Of a stretch of DNA of 64,000 nt, positions 34,938 to 43,882 are shown one piece after another. A model generated the notes under the pieces. The model searched no databases and was not told where the DNA came from. It saw only the letters and a program-made list of their open reading frames with translations. Each line of letters begins with the position of its first letter. The stretch's first letter is position 1. The stretch covers positions 868,001 to 932,000 of the forward strand of contig NC_015564.1 of NCBI RefSeq assembly GCF_000214175.1. The letters run 5' to 3'. This stretch comes from Hoyosella subflava DQS3-9A1. Lineage in GTDB: Bacteria; Actinomycetota; Actinomycetes; Mycobacteriales; Mycobacteriaceae. Position numbers and translations under genes: made by a program.

Positions 34938-35795
34938 CTACAGCGCGGGCTGACGGCCCGTCAGCGTCCGGTATGCGTAGACCGACAGCATCGTCATCAG
35001 TGGCAGAACCACGAGGAAGCCGAGCCCGCAGGTGATTACGCCGAGGATGCCGAAGCCGAACAGCGTCAGGATCAGAAGCAGCAGCGGCACCACGTTCTTC
35101 GAGACGAGTGACCAGCTGCTCTTGATCCCGGTGATCGCGTCCACGTTCTGGTCGAGCACGAAGTGTGTCACGAACATCGAGAGGAACGCGACGATCAGGC
35201 CGGGGATGATGAGCAGGACGAACCCGATAGCCGTCATGATGCCGACAAGGATCGAGGCGATCGCGAGGTGGAGGATGTTGTTCAGGTTCGCGAAGTCCCC
35301 GAAGCTGGGCTTCATACCGTCCGCGGTGTAGAGCGCGCCGCGAATCATCATCCAGCCCAGTACCGCGGAAATGATCGTGGCGAGGAGGTCAACGAACCCG
35401 AAGGCAAAGATGTCGTCAGGGTCGCGGCCAGTTGATCCAGCGAATGAGAAGACGATGTTCACGACACCGATGATGAGAGTGAATCCCACCCAGATGGCCC
35501 AGTTGTCGGCGAATCGGTTCCACGCCCAGCGGACACCGTCGCCGATGCGGAATTCGCCGCTGGCCTGTCCATAACTGCCCCCGCCAGGAGGCGGCGGCGG
35601 ATACGAGCCTTGGGGCCCGAAACCGCCTGGAGGCGGAGGTGGTGGTGGGTAGTCACCGAATTGCGGTGGTGGAGGTGGTGGGTAGCCGCCCGGCTCGGAG
35701 GGCGGATTCCAGCCCTGATCGCCCGTTCCGCTGTCATCTGGCTCTCCGGGACCGCCACCATACGGTGGTTGTCCGCCAGGGGGGTACTGCGTCAT
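34938..35795 (-). CDS. Multi-helix membrane protein with Pro/Gly-rich N-terminus (paralogue 2)
   Basis: A 285-residue protein with about 75 disordered N-terminal residues containing PPPPP and PGG repeats, followed by about six helices. The domain start FRIGDGVRWAWNRFADNWAIWVGF aligns with paralogue 1, and LLIIPGLIVAFLSMFVTHFVLDQNVDAITGIKSSW aligns with its later part. Same GlpQ-membrane-domain/DUF975-like group. Pro-rich tails of this kind often bind cytoplasmic partners, which is inference here. Confidence 0.75.
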   Translation of the reverse strand: MTQYPPGGQPPYGGGPGEPDDSGTGDQGWNPPSEPGGYPPPPPPQFGDYPPPPPPPGGFGPQGSYPPPPPGGGSYGQASGEFRIGDGVRWAWNRFADNWAIWVGFTLIIGVVNIVFSFAGSTGRDPDDIFAFGFVDLLATIISAVLGWMMIRGALYTADGMKPSFGDFANLNNILHLAIASILVGIMTAIGFVLLIIPGLIVAFLSMFVTHFVLDQNVDAITGIKSSWSLVSKNVVPLLLLILTLFGFGILGVITCGLGFLVVLPLMTMLSVYAYRTLTGRQPAL

Positions 35796-35968
35796 CTAGC
35801 ACTCCTTTGGTCCGCTTTGCGCGAAAAGGTATCGCTTGCTTCGGCTGAGTCTGTCCAACGATGCGGGCTTACGCAACACGAGTGATGCCAAATGAGTTAC
35901 GGGTGTGTCACAAGATCAAACGTCCCTGCCTGCGAGCACGAAGAATCCCGCGTAAGTAATCTCACCGT

Positions 35969-37171
35969 ATGTCTTCTGTCGCGGTGGCTGCTGGCGCGGT
36001 CATACTCGCCGTCCTGGGGGTCCTTGCGATCGCCGTCTGGCTGCGGGCCCGCCAGGGCTTCACGACTCCCACAGAGCGCGCCGTGCATGCGACGTTGTCC
36101 ACAGCGGGTGAGGCGGCGAAAGTGCTGCGCCGCGGACTAACCGCGGAATCCGCAGCTGAGTCGGCCCCAATCCTGTCGCTGCTTGTCGGCTCCCAGGGCA
36201 TGGCGATCTGTGGAGCGGACGGCGAGGTACTCGCGTGGGAGGGGCTGGGCCAGCAGCATAGGAGCAGTTTCTCAGAATCGGCGCGAGACGTGGTTGCCAC
36301 GGGAAGGCAGCGGCTGATCCGTCACGACGACTTGGATTGTCACCGCGATGACTGCGAGGTGTGGGCATTCGTCGCCCAGCCGATCATCACTGGTGAAGCG
36401 TCGGATCTTCCGCAAACCGCTGGGGTTCTCACGGCCGTTGTGACCGGCCCTGTCAGCCCAGGACTTGTGCGCACCCTCGCAGAGGTAACGCGTTACGCGG
36501 CAAGTCAGCTTGAACTCGCGGAACTCGATGCGTCACGGGAACGGCTCGCACACGCCGAGGTCCGTGCGCTGCGGGCGCAGATCAGTCCGCATTTCATTTA
36601 CAACGCGCTGACCACGATCGCCTCGTTTGTGCGCACTGACCCGCAGCGCGCGCGCGAGCTGATTCTCGAATTCGCGGACTTCACAAGGTATTCGTTTCGC
36701 TCCGCTGGCGAGTTCACCACGCTGGCGGAAGAACTGCAGAACGTAGAGCGATATCTGACGCTGGAGCAGGCACGTTTCGGAGATAAGCTCTCGGTTCGTT
36801 TGCAGGTTGCCCCAGAAGTTCTCAACGTGGTCATCCCGTTTCTCGTGCTGCAGCCCCTTGTGGAGAACGCGGTACGGCATGGCATCGCCGGGAATCCGGA
36901 GGGGGGGTCAGTGGCGATCAACGCGACGGACTCCGGTGCGGAATGCGTTCTGAGTATCGAGGACGATGGAATCGGGATGGACCCCGAGAGATTGCGCTCG
37001 GGGGCATTTGATTCCGACCCGCACGACACCCATATTGGGCTCAGCAACGTGGACGAACGTTTGCGTGCCGTATTCGGTGATGATTATGGGCTGGTCGTCG
37101 AGACTGCAGTCGGGGCCGGTACTAGGGTCGTGTTGCGCGTGCCGAAGTTCCGCCAGGGTGTGACAGCGTAG
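35969..37171 (+). CDS. LytS/YpdA-type sensor histidine kinase
   Basis: A 400-residue kinase with one N-terminal helix (residues 5-25), a GAF/PAS-like sensor region including Cys124 and Cys129 in LDCHRDDCEVW, and the His_kinase module with His208 in RAQISPHFIYNALTTIASF. The ATPase domain has LVENAVRHG, EDDGIGMD and a short HIGLSNVDERL. LytS-type kinases pair with LytTR regulators; in E. coli YpdA/BtsS ones sense pyruvate. Partner is the LytTR gene at 38666. It has one N-terminal helix only, so the sensor is cytoplasmic. Confidence 0.85.
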   Translation: MSSVAVAAGAVILAVLGVLAIAVWLRARQGFTTPTERAVHATLSTAGEAAKVLRRGLTAESAAESAPILSLLVGSQGMAICGADGEVLAWEGLGQQHRSSFSESARDVVATGRQRLIRHDDLDCHRDDCEVWAFVAQPIITGEASDLPQTAGVLTAVVTGPVSPGLVRTLAEVTRYAASQLELAELDASRERLAHAEVRALRAQISPHFIYNALTTIASFVRTDPQRARELILEFADFTRYSFRSAGEFTTLAEELQNVERYLTLEQARFGDKLSVRLQVAPEVLNVVIPFLVLQPLVENAVRHGIAGNPEGGSVAINATDSGAECVLSIEDDGIGMDPERLRSGAFDSDPHDTHIGLSNVDERLRAVFGDDYGLVVETAVGAGTRVVLRVPKFRQGVTA

Positions 37172-37184
37172 GGGATGCGAGGAC

Positions 37185-37892
37185 ATGACTGATCCTGTGT
37201 TGGTATTACCCGTACCCCGCGACTTCGCGGACAATCGGGCAGCAATATTCTCGCGACTGGGCCACGATACGCCCCTTGTTTACTGTCTGCGCGCCATGCT
37301 CGCCGGGGCCGCCGTCGGCACGAAAACCCTCGTTCCGGTCGTCACGTCCCTGATTGCAGAGGTACGAGAGGTGGTGGCCGCCTCGGAACTTCGCTCAGTC
37401 GAGGTCATCGCAGCGGACGGGGAGGGCACGCGACGGGACTGCGTGACTGCTGCACTGTCTGAGCTTGCCGAATCAGACTATTCAGAAGCTCAGGTTGTGC
37501 TGCACGATCTGCGGTACCCCCTGGCGTCTTCTTCGCTCTGGAAGAGGGTCGTGGACCGGTTGCTCGAAGGCGCCTGTGACGTGGCGGTACCGGCACTCTC
37601 GATGATCGACAGCGTGAAAGCCGTTGATCATTCCGGGGTTATTGCAGAAACAGTCGATCGGTCGCTGCTGCGCTCCGTTCAGTTCCCGCGCGGGTTCCGC
37701 GCGGGGGTGCTGCAGCAGATTGCGGACAACACCGCGGTCCAATCGCCGTACGATGAACTCACCGTGGCGGTCCGGCTCGGCTTCACGGTCGCGCTCGTTG
37801 ACGGTGACCCCGACGCGTTCGCCGCGAAGATCCCCCAAGACAGCGCACTAGTGAACGCTATTATTGAGTGCCGCCGGGAAGGTCAGCGCTAA
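37185..37892 (+). CDS. IspD-like cytidylyltransferase-fold protein without nucleotide loop
   Basis: A 235-residue protein with the general layout of IspD/TarI cytidylyltransferases but degenerate. Compare: the family VHDAARPLV becomes LHDLRYPLAS, VQTPQAFRA becomes VQFPRGFRA, and the N-terminal GxGxR(M)G loop is missing, being replaced by LPVPRDFADNRAAIFS. It is therefore predicted not to bind CTP in the normal way. It starts 13 nt after the kinase gene and so is translated with it, and meets the intact IspD homologue tail-to-tail (4-bp overlap). Role unknown. Confidence 0.7.
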   Translation: MTDPVLVLPVPRDFADNRAAIFSRLGHDTPLVYCLRAMLAGAAVGTKTLVPVVTSLIAEVREVVAASELRSVEVIAADGEGTRRDCVTAALSELAESDYSEAQVVLHDLRYPLASSSLWKRVVDRLLEGACDVAVPALSMIDSVKAVDHSGVIAETVDRSLLRSVQFPRGFRAGVLQQIADNTAVQSPYDELTVAVRLGFTVALVDGDPDAFAAKIPQDSALVNAIIECRREGQR

Positions 37893-38596
37893 TCCAGCAG
37901 TCGCTCGGCGAGAGACAAGTCATGCGCGAAGGTGACTTTGAGGTTGCGTTCGCTCCCCGGAAATGTCCGGATGGTGAGGTCTGCGAAGTTCTCGACGCTT
38001 GCTGCCGTGTCGGTCCCCTCGAAACCGGCTGCAACAGCGGCCTCGAACGCCATGAGCAATGGCTGGGCACGAAATGCCTGGGGCGTCTGGACGCGGACAA
38101 GGTCCCGTTCCGGTACTGCGCAGATCTCACCCTCAGCGTTGACACGCACCAGTCCCGCTGCGGGCAGAGCGGGGACTGCACCTCCGAATTCGTGCGCCAC
38201 AGAAACCGCAGCCCGCATCATGTCGACTCCAGCAAGCGGCCGCGCTGCGTCGTGGACCACCACGACATCGATGCTTTCTGCCTCGATGTCTGCTGCCAGA
38301 TGCTTCAGCGCGTTGAACTCCGACTCGTGACGGGTGGAGCCACCCTCGATCACCTCGATGGCGTTATCAGCGGCGTCGCGTTCGAGGATCGAATCGACCA
38401 GCGCACGATCCTCAGGACGGATCACAAGGATGGTTCGCTCGAACTCGGGAGTCTCTGAAACGGCGGTAAGCGTCCAGGAGAGGAGACTCCGGCCGGCGAG
38501 CGGCAAGAAGACCTTGTTTCCCTCGCTGCCCATCCTTGTGCCACTTCCAGCCGCGAGCACGACAGCAGCGGCGCGGCAATGCGCAGGATTCACCAC
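37889..38596 (-). CDS. ispD: IspD-family cytidylyltransferase
   Basis: A 235-residue enzyme with all IspD family features: LAAGSGTRMG...K nucleotide loop, VHDAARPL, VQTPQAFRA, and a C-terminal LKVTFAHD segment. IspD makes CDP-methylerythritol from methylerythritol 4-phosphate in isoprenoid synthesis. The usual actinobacterial ispD lies next to ispF; here ispF is absent, so this may be a second, specialised copy (a TarI/other nucleotidyl transferase activity is possible). Convergent with the degenerate homologue. Confidence 0.72.
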   Translation of the reverse strand: MVNPAHCRAAAVVLAAGSGTRMGSEGNKVFLPLAGRSLLSWTLTAVSETPEFERTILVIRPEDRALVDSILERDAADNAIEVIEGGSTRHESEFNALKHLAADIEAESIDVVVVHDAARPLAGVDMMRAAVSVAHEFGGAVPALPAAGLVRVNAEGEICAVPERDLVRVQTPQAFRAQPLLMAFEAAVAAGFEGTDTAASVENFADLTIRTFPGSERNLKVTFAHDLSLAERLLD

Positions 38597-38665
38597 GCCA
38601 ACACTCTAACGTGCGAATTGTGGCTGAACTTGACCACTCGTGCCCCATGGCGCGGGTGGCCCGGC

Positions 38666-39484
38666 ATGATGGACAGCATGGAAAGAGCCGACTCCGCGCC
38701 ATTGACGGTTCTGGCTGTGGATGACGAGGTCCCTGCGCTCGACGAGCTCGTGTACCTGTTGCGCGAGCAGGACGGGATCGGGAAGGTACATGCAGCGAAC
38801 GATGCGACGAGCGCACTGCGGATCCTCCGCAGCGAGGGGATTGACGCTGTCTTCAGTGACATCCGGATGCCTGGTCTTGACGGCGTCGAACTCGCGGGGA
38901 TTATCAGTGCTTTCAAGAAGCCACCCTTCGTTGTGTTCGTCACGGCGCACGACGACCGTGCCGTCGACGCATTCGACGTCGGTGCTGTCGACTATCTGCT
39001 GAAACCGCTGCGGACTGAACGGCTGACGCAAGCGATGCGCCGAATCCACGAGCACCGGGCGCAACAAGTGAGCGCAGTTGAGAAATCAGCCCCAGATCCT
39101 CCCGTCGCGCAGCCGTCCGACGAGGTCATCCCGGTAGAACTCGGGGGAGTCACCACCCTTGTGCGCCGGTCCACGGTCGGCTGGGTTGAAGCGGATGGCG
39201 ACTATGCCCGGCTGCACACGACGACAGGTTCGCACCTGGTCAGGATTCCGCTGGCAACTTTGGAGGAGCGGTGGGCCGACGCTGGTTTCGTTCGTGTCCA
39301 CCGGTCCTATTTGGTGGCGTTACGCCTCGTTACGGGGCTCAAAAGCGCGGGCACAGGATATGTCGTCAGGCTTCGGGGTGAGCGGGAGCTGCGGCCTGTG
39401 GAACTGCCAGTGAGTCGCAGGCACACTCGAGCGCTGAAGGACCGCCTTGTTCGCGGCCCGATGCAATCCTGGCAAGCAAAGTAG
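38666..39484 (+). CDS. LytTR-family response regulator
   Basis: A 272-residue response regulator: receiver domain with Asp65 in FSDIRMP and Lys in LLKPL, then a linker and a LytTR DNA-binding domain (VRRSTVGWVEADGDYARLHT ... GFVRVHRSYLVAL). ATG 38666, 38669 and 38678 are all possible, with no clear ribosome-binding site. Partner of the LytS-type kinase at 35969. Precedes the DUF485-like and symporter genes by 13 nt, so it may be in one operon with them and may control them. Confidence 0.85.
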   Translation: MMDSMERADSAPLTVLAVDDEVPALDELVYLLREQDGIGKVHAANDATSALRILRSEGIDAVFSDIRMPGLDGVELAGIISAFKKPPFVVFVTAHDDRAVDAFDVGAVDYLLKPLRTERLTQAMRRIHEHRAQQVSAVEKSAPDPPVAQPSDEVIPVELGGVTTLVRRSTVGWVEADGDYARLHTTTGSHLVRIPLATLEERWADAGFVRVHRSYLVALRLVTGLKSAGTGYVVRLRGERELRPVELPVSRRHTRALKDRLVRGPMQSWQAK

Positions 39485-39497
39485 CAGGGAGACTTCG

Positions 39498-39884
39498 ATG
39501 CCCGATCCGGATAGCGCGCGGGGTGGCCCGCGACCGCAGCGTGAGCGCATTGTCCTGTCTCACCGAGCCGGTGCCCGCCCAGTTCGCACGCGGATCGAAC
39601 TGGAAGAACAGACACGCGTTGGCGAGGTACTTGTCGCGGGGCTCATGCGGACGCAGCTCGGTCTTGCGCTGCGCCTGGCGCTGCTCGTCATCATCAGCGT
39701 TGGCGTGCTGCCGCTCGCCTTCTGGCTAGTTCCGGGGCTTGCGACGGCGACAGTAGGAGGTGTGCAGCTGGCGTGGCTGCTGCTCGGTGCCGCGATATAT
39801 CCGCTGCTCGCGGGAGTGGGCTGGGTCTATGTACGTCAAGCTGAACGCAATGAGCAGCAGTTCTCCGAGCTTGTCGAAGACTAG
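39498..39884 (+). CDS. DUF485-like small membrane protein
   Basis: A 128-residue protein with an Arg/Pro-rich N-terminus and two predicted helices (about residues 54-76 and 87-110), with the ending VYVRQAERNEQQFSELVED. It has the two-helix plan and gene position of DUF485 proteins, which precede sodium:solute symporters of the acetate type. Sequence similarity to the second copy at 41856 is weak. ATG 39498 has GGGAG upstream. Confidence 0.65.
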   Translation: MPDPDSARGGPRPQRERIVLSHRAGARPVRTRIELEEQTRVGEVLVAGLMRTQLGLALRLALLVIISVGVLPLAFWLVPGLATATVGGVQLAWLLLGAAIYPLLAGVGWVYVRQAERNEQQFSELVED

Positions 39885-39906
39885 ACACTGAGAAGATCAG
39901 ACACTG

Positions 39907-41661
39907 ATGAGTGGCCTTCAGCAGTACGGCAGTGGTGCGGTTCTCACCCTGACCGCTGTCCTGCTGGCGGCGCTCGCCACCGTTGTCGTAGGTTCTCTCG
40001 GGGTTCGGTTCGCACGCACCACCTCGGACTTCCTTGTCGCGTCGCGCAGGGTGGGGCCGCGTCTGAATGCCGCCGCGATCTCTGGTGAGTACCTTTCTGC
40101 CGCATCGTTTCTCGGGGTTGCTGGCCTGATCGCCAAGTACGGCGCGGATGCACTCTGGTATCCAGTGGGCTTCACTGCTGGATACCTCTTTCTGCTGATG
40201 TTCGTTTCTGCGCCGCTGCGCCGCTCGGGTGCCTACACCGTCCCTGACTTCGCCGAATTCAGGCTGGCTTCCGAACGCCTTCGGCAGCTCACCATGGTAT
40301 TCGTCGTGCTCATCGTGGGGCTCTATATGGTGCCTCAGTTTCAGGGCGCCGGTCTCACGTTGCGGATCATCCTGGGCTTCCCCGAATGGGTAGGGGTCGC
40401 GGTTGTGGGCGGCATCGTCATCGCGAATGTTGCCTCCGGCGGGATGCGTTCCATCACCTTCGTTCAGGCATTCCAGTACTGGCTGAAGCTCACCGCACTC
40501 GCGATACCCGCGATCGCGATCGCCGTGTTTTTCCTGACAGAACAGCGTCCACTCAGTGAGCCCCTGCCGCCAACAGTTAGTTCAGACACCACGATCAGCG
40601 TCGAAACGGATGTCGTCGTTCGCACAGAGGTCCCCGTCGCGCTGATCATGGACGGGACTGCGACCACGCTCCAGCCCGGTGAGCATTCGATAGAGGCGGG
40701 TACCGAGCTGCTGCTTCCGGAAGGAACTCCAGTTCCCATCGTCGCTGGCGCGCCGATTTCAGGCTCCGACTGGCTGCAGCCCGGATCAGGTTTAGGGACG
40801 GGGAGTGGTGACGGCACGGGAATCGAGCTCTATGAGGTGTATTCGCTGATTCTCGCGACTTTCCTTGGAACGCTCGGATTGCCGCACGTGCTCGTCCGCT
40901 TCTACACGAATAAAACTGGCAGTCTCGCGCGCTGGACCAGCCTGATCGTGATCGGCCTCCTCGCGATCTTCTATCTGTTTCCCGTCATCCTCGGCGTGCT
41001 TTCGCGCGTTTACGTGCCGCAACTGCTCTTGACCGGCACGTCAGACGCAGCGGTACTGCTGCTGCCTTCCGCTGTCTTCACCGGCCTGACGGGACAGATA
41101 CTGGCGGCGATGGTGGCCGCTGGTGCGGTCGCGGCCTTCATGTCGACCTCATCCGGACTGCTGGTTTGCGCGGCGGGTGTACTTTCGACTGACGTGCTGC
41201 GCGGCAGGGTGCGCGACTTCCGGTTGAGCGCCCTGCTCGCGGGGGTCACTGTCATGGGCCTCGCGCTCGCCGCGACCCGTCTCGACCTGTCGCAGTCGGT
41301 GGGGTTGGTGTTCGCGGTTGCCGCGTCAACGTTCGCGCCGTTGCTTCTGCTGGGAATCTGGTGGCGTGGCCTCACTGTCGCCGGCGCGGCGAGCGGACTG
41401 CTTGCGGGCGGGACGTCCAGCCTCATCGCCGTGCTCGTCACAGTGCTCGGTCTCGGCCCCTCAACTGGCTGGGCCGCCGCAATACTCACACACCCGGCCG
41501 CCGTGACAGTCCCGCTCGCATTCCTCACCATGATCACGGTGAGCCGCGCGACCGCCTCCACGGTCCGCCCGGACGTCGCCCGGACCTTCACGCGCATGCA
41601 TATCCCGGAGCGATTCGGGATGGTGCGCGACCGCGCGATCGAGCGGTGGGGGCGGGGCTGA
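39907..41661 (+). CDS. Sodium:solute symporter, monocarboxylate type
   Basis: A 584-residue SSS-family transporter with about 13 membrane helices. Motifs include SGEYLSAASFLGVAG (substrate region) and the later LGTLGLPHVLVRFYTN. It contains a long hydrophilic insert of about 100 residues (about 215-315) of Ser/Thr/Glu/Val that is longer than in its neighbour at 42224. Similar to actinobacterial MctC/ActP-like monocarboxylate transporters (acetate, propionate, pyruvate). Follows DUF485-like by 22 nt. Confidence 0.82.
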   Translation: MSGLQQYGSGAVLTLTAVLLAALATVVVGSLGVRFARTTSDFLVASRRVGPRLNAAAISGEYLSAASFLGVAGLIAKYGADALWYPVGFTAGYLFLLMFVSAPLRRSGAYTVPDFAEFRLASERLRQLTMVFVVLIVGLYMVPQFQGAGLTLRIILGFPEWVGVAVVGGIVIANVASGGMRSITFVQAFQYWLKLTALAIPAIAIAVFFLTEQRPLSEPLPPTVSSDTTISVETDVVVRTEVPVALIMDGTATTLQPGEHSIEAGTELLLPEGTPVPIVAGAPISGSDWLQPGSGLGTGSGDGTGIELYEVYSLILATFLGTLGLPHVLVRFYTNKTGSLARWTSLIVIGLLAIFYLFPVILGVLSRVYVPQLLLTGTSDAAVLLLPSAVFTGLTGQILAAMVAAGAVAAFMSTSSGLLVCAAGVLSTDVLRGRVRDFRLSALLAGVTVMGLALAATRLDLSQSVGLVFAVAASTFAPLLLLGIWWRGLTVAGAASGLLAGGTSSLIAVLVTVLGLGPSTGWAAAILTHPAAVTVPLAFLTMITVSRATASTVRPDVARTFTRMHIPERFGMVRDRAIERWGRG

Positions 41662-41742
41662 AGAGCTGCGTCCGCGGGCACGTACCGTTCACCGCTCGTC
41701 GCGCCCCACTGACCGCTCAGCGCACGCTCATGCTGCTTGGCT

Positions 41743-41758
41743 TGTGACCCGAACCACA
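41743..41758. promoter_or_regulatory. Near-consensus CRP/GlxR-type site
   Basis: TGTGACCCGAACCACA matches the CRP/GlxR consensus TGTGA-N6-TCACA with one mismatch. It lies 98 bp upstream of the DUF485-actP pair, which is often under cAMP-dependent control in actinobacteria. Similarity only. Confidence 0.35.
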
Positions 41759-41855
41759 GCCCTCATTTGTGACTCAGCTCTCTTTAACGTCGGGGCATCA
41801 CGTCAAATCCCATGGGCGCCGGTAAGGCCGGGCCCGCAACCGTCGAGGAGCTACC

Positions 41856-42227
41856 GTGACCGCACCGCCAGTCCTCGCCTCACCGGCCGAGCAGACTCCC
41901 GAGCCCCGGATTGTCACTGCTGAAGATTTCGTCCGCGTTCAGGCAAGCCCAGAGTTCCAGGACCTCCGACGGAGGCTCCGCCGCTTCGTCTTCCCGATGA
42001 CAGTGTTCTTTCTCGGGTGGTACCTGCTTTACGTGCTGCTCGGGGTTTACGCCACCGGGTTCATGGGCACGCCCGTGATCGGCAACATCAACGTCGGCCT
42101 GCTCCTAGGGCTAGGCCAGTTCATCACCACGTTCGGCATCACCGCGTGGTACATCATCTTCGCCAACCGCAATCTTGATCCGCGTGCTGCCGCGATCCGC
42201 GAGGAAATGGAAGGGACACCGGCATGA
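41856..42227 (+). CDS. DUF485 membrane protein
   Basis: A 123-residue protein with a cytoplasmic N-terminus and two helices (about residues 48-70 and 81-103). The segment SPEFQDLRRRLRRFVFPMTVFFLGWYLLYVLL is characteristic of DUF485 (YjcH-type), and ActP follows. YjcH proteins accompany acetate permeases; direct function is unclear. GTG start with GAGGAG. Overlaps actP by 4 bp. Confidence 0.88.
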   Translation: MTAPPVLASPAEQTPEPRIVTAEDFVRVQASPEFQDLRRRLRRFVFPMTVFFLGWYLLYVLLGVYATGFMGTPVIGNINVGLLLGLGQFITTFGITAWYIIFANRNLDPRAAAIREEMEGTPA

Positions 42228-43849
42228 ACATCCTCGCTCAAGAGTCCTCCTCGATGGTCGGCAACCCGCTGATCAACATGTCGATTTTCGTGCTCTTCGT
42301 CGCGGCGACCATGGTTTTCGTCATCCGCGCCAGCCGCACGAACAAAACTGCCGCTGACTTTTACACCGGCGGCCGCGGATTCTCCGGACCGCAGAACGGC
42401 ATCGCCATCTCTGGCGACTACCTTTCCGCCGCGAGCTTCCTCGGAATCGCCGGGGCGATCGCGGTGTTCGGCTACGACGGATTCCTGTACTCGATCGGTT
42501 TCCTTGTCGCCTGGCTGATCGCTCTGCTTCTTGTCGCGGAACTGTTGCGAAATACCGGCAAGTTCACGATGGCTGACGTGCTGAGTTTCCGGTTGCGCCA
42601 AAAGCCCGTGCGCACTGCTGCTGCGACCTCGACAATGGTCGTCTCGCTGTTCTATCTGCTCGCCCAGATGGCGGGCGCAGGTGGTCTTGTTGCGCTGCTG
42701 CTCGACGTCAACGACCGCGCCACCCAGTCGCTGATCATCGCTGTCGTCGGCGCGCTCATGATCGTGTACGTCCTCGTCGGCGGAATGAAGGGCACCACGT
42801 GGGTGCAGATCATCAAAGCCTTCCTGCTCATTACCGGCGCAGGCGTCATGTCCGCATTGGTGCTGTGGAAGTTCGGCTTCAACATTTCCGGTCTCCTTGG
42901 CTCCGCGCAGGACACCGTCAACTCCACGGTTGAAGGTGGCCGCGATGTGCTCGCACCTGGTGCGCAGTACGGCATCAGCGAAATGTCGAAGCTGAATCTC
43001 ATCTCGCTAGCCCTCGCGCTCGTGCTAGGCGTCGCGGGTCTGCCCCACGTGCTAATGCGCTTCTACACGGTGCCCACCTCGAAGGAAGCCCGTAAATCGG
43101 TTGTATGGGCAATCGCCCTCATCGGTGCCTTCTACCTGTTCACCCTGATCCTCGGATACGGTGCGGCAGCTATCGTCGGGCCGGAACGCATCCTCGGCGC
43201 AGCGGGCGGACAGAACTCTGCTGCACCACTGCTGGCCTACGAGCTCGGCGGAACAATCCTCCTTGGGGTGATCGCCGCGGTCGCGTTCGCCACGATCCTC
43301 GCGGTTGTCGCTGGCCTCACGATCACCGCCTCAGCGTCGTTCGCTCACGACATCTACGCAAACGTCCTGAAGAACGGTGACGTCGATGAGAAGAAGCAGG
43401 TGCGGGTATCCCGCATCACGGCAGTCGTGATCGGCGCCCTCGCAATCGGGCTGGGCATCCTCGCCAACGGTCAGAACATCGCGTTCCTCGTCGCGCTCGC
43501 CTTCGCGGTGGCCGCTTCCGCGAACCTGCCGACGATCCTGTACTCGCTGTTCTGGAAGCGGTTCAACACGACCGGCTCGCTGTGGAGCATCTACGGTGGC
43601 CTCGCCTCTGTGATCATTCTGATTGTCTTCTCCCCAGCAGTGTCCGGCGCACCGACCGCCATGCTCCCGAACATGGACTTCGCATGGTTCCCGTTGTCGA
43701 ACCCGGGCATCGTCTCCATCCCGCTCGGCTTCCTGTTCGGTTACCTCGGTTCGGTCCTCTCGAAGGACACGGGCAACCTGGAGAAGAACGCCGAAATGGA
43801 GGTTCGTTCACTCACCGGTGTAGGCGCGGAGAAAGCAGTAGCACACTAG
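42224..43849 (+). CDS. actP: Cation/acetate symporter ActP
   Basis: A 541-residue SSS-family transporter with 13 helices. It is a typical ActP: FYTGGRGFSGPQNGIAISGDYLSAASFLGIAGA, LGVAGLPHVLMRFYTVP, and FAHDIYANVLKNGDVDEKKQVRVSR. Imports acetate and possibly other short monocarboxylates with Na+ or H+. Translationally coupled to the preceding DUF485. A strong terminator follows 33 bp downstream. Confidence 0.92.
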   Translation: MNILAQESSSMVGNPLINMSIFVLFVAATMVFVIRASRTNKTAADFYTGGRGFSGPQNGIAISGDYLSAASFLGIAGAIAVFGYDGFLYSIGFLVAWLIALLLVAELLRNTGKFTMADVLSFRLRQKPVRTAAATSTMVVSLFYLLAQMAGAGGLVALLLDVNDRATQSLIIAVVGALMIVYVLVGGMKGTTWVQIIKAFLLITGAGVMSALVLWKFGFNISGLLGSAQDTVNSTVEGGRDVLAPGAQYGISEMSKLNLISLALALVLGVAGLPHVLMRFYTVPTSKEARKSVVWAIALIGAFYLFTLILGYGAAAIVGPERILGAAGGQNSAAPLLAYELGGTILLGVIAAVAFATILAVVAGLTITASASFAHDIYANVLKNGDVDEKKQVRVSRITAVVIGALAIGLGILANGQNIAFLVALAFAVAASANLPTILYSLFWKRFNTTGSLWSIYGGLASVIILIVFSPAVSGAPTAMLPNMDFAWFPLSNPGIVSIPLGFLFGYLGSVLSKDTGNLEKNAEMEVRSLTGVGAEKAVAH

Positions 43850-43882
43850 GCCCGCTAGGCCAGGCTCAGCAGGAGCCCCTCC

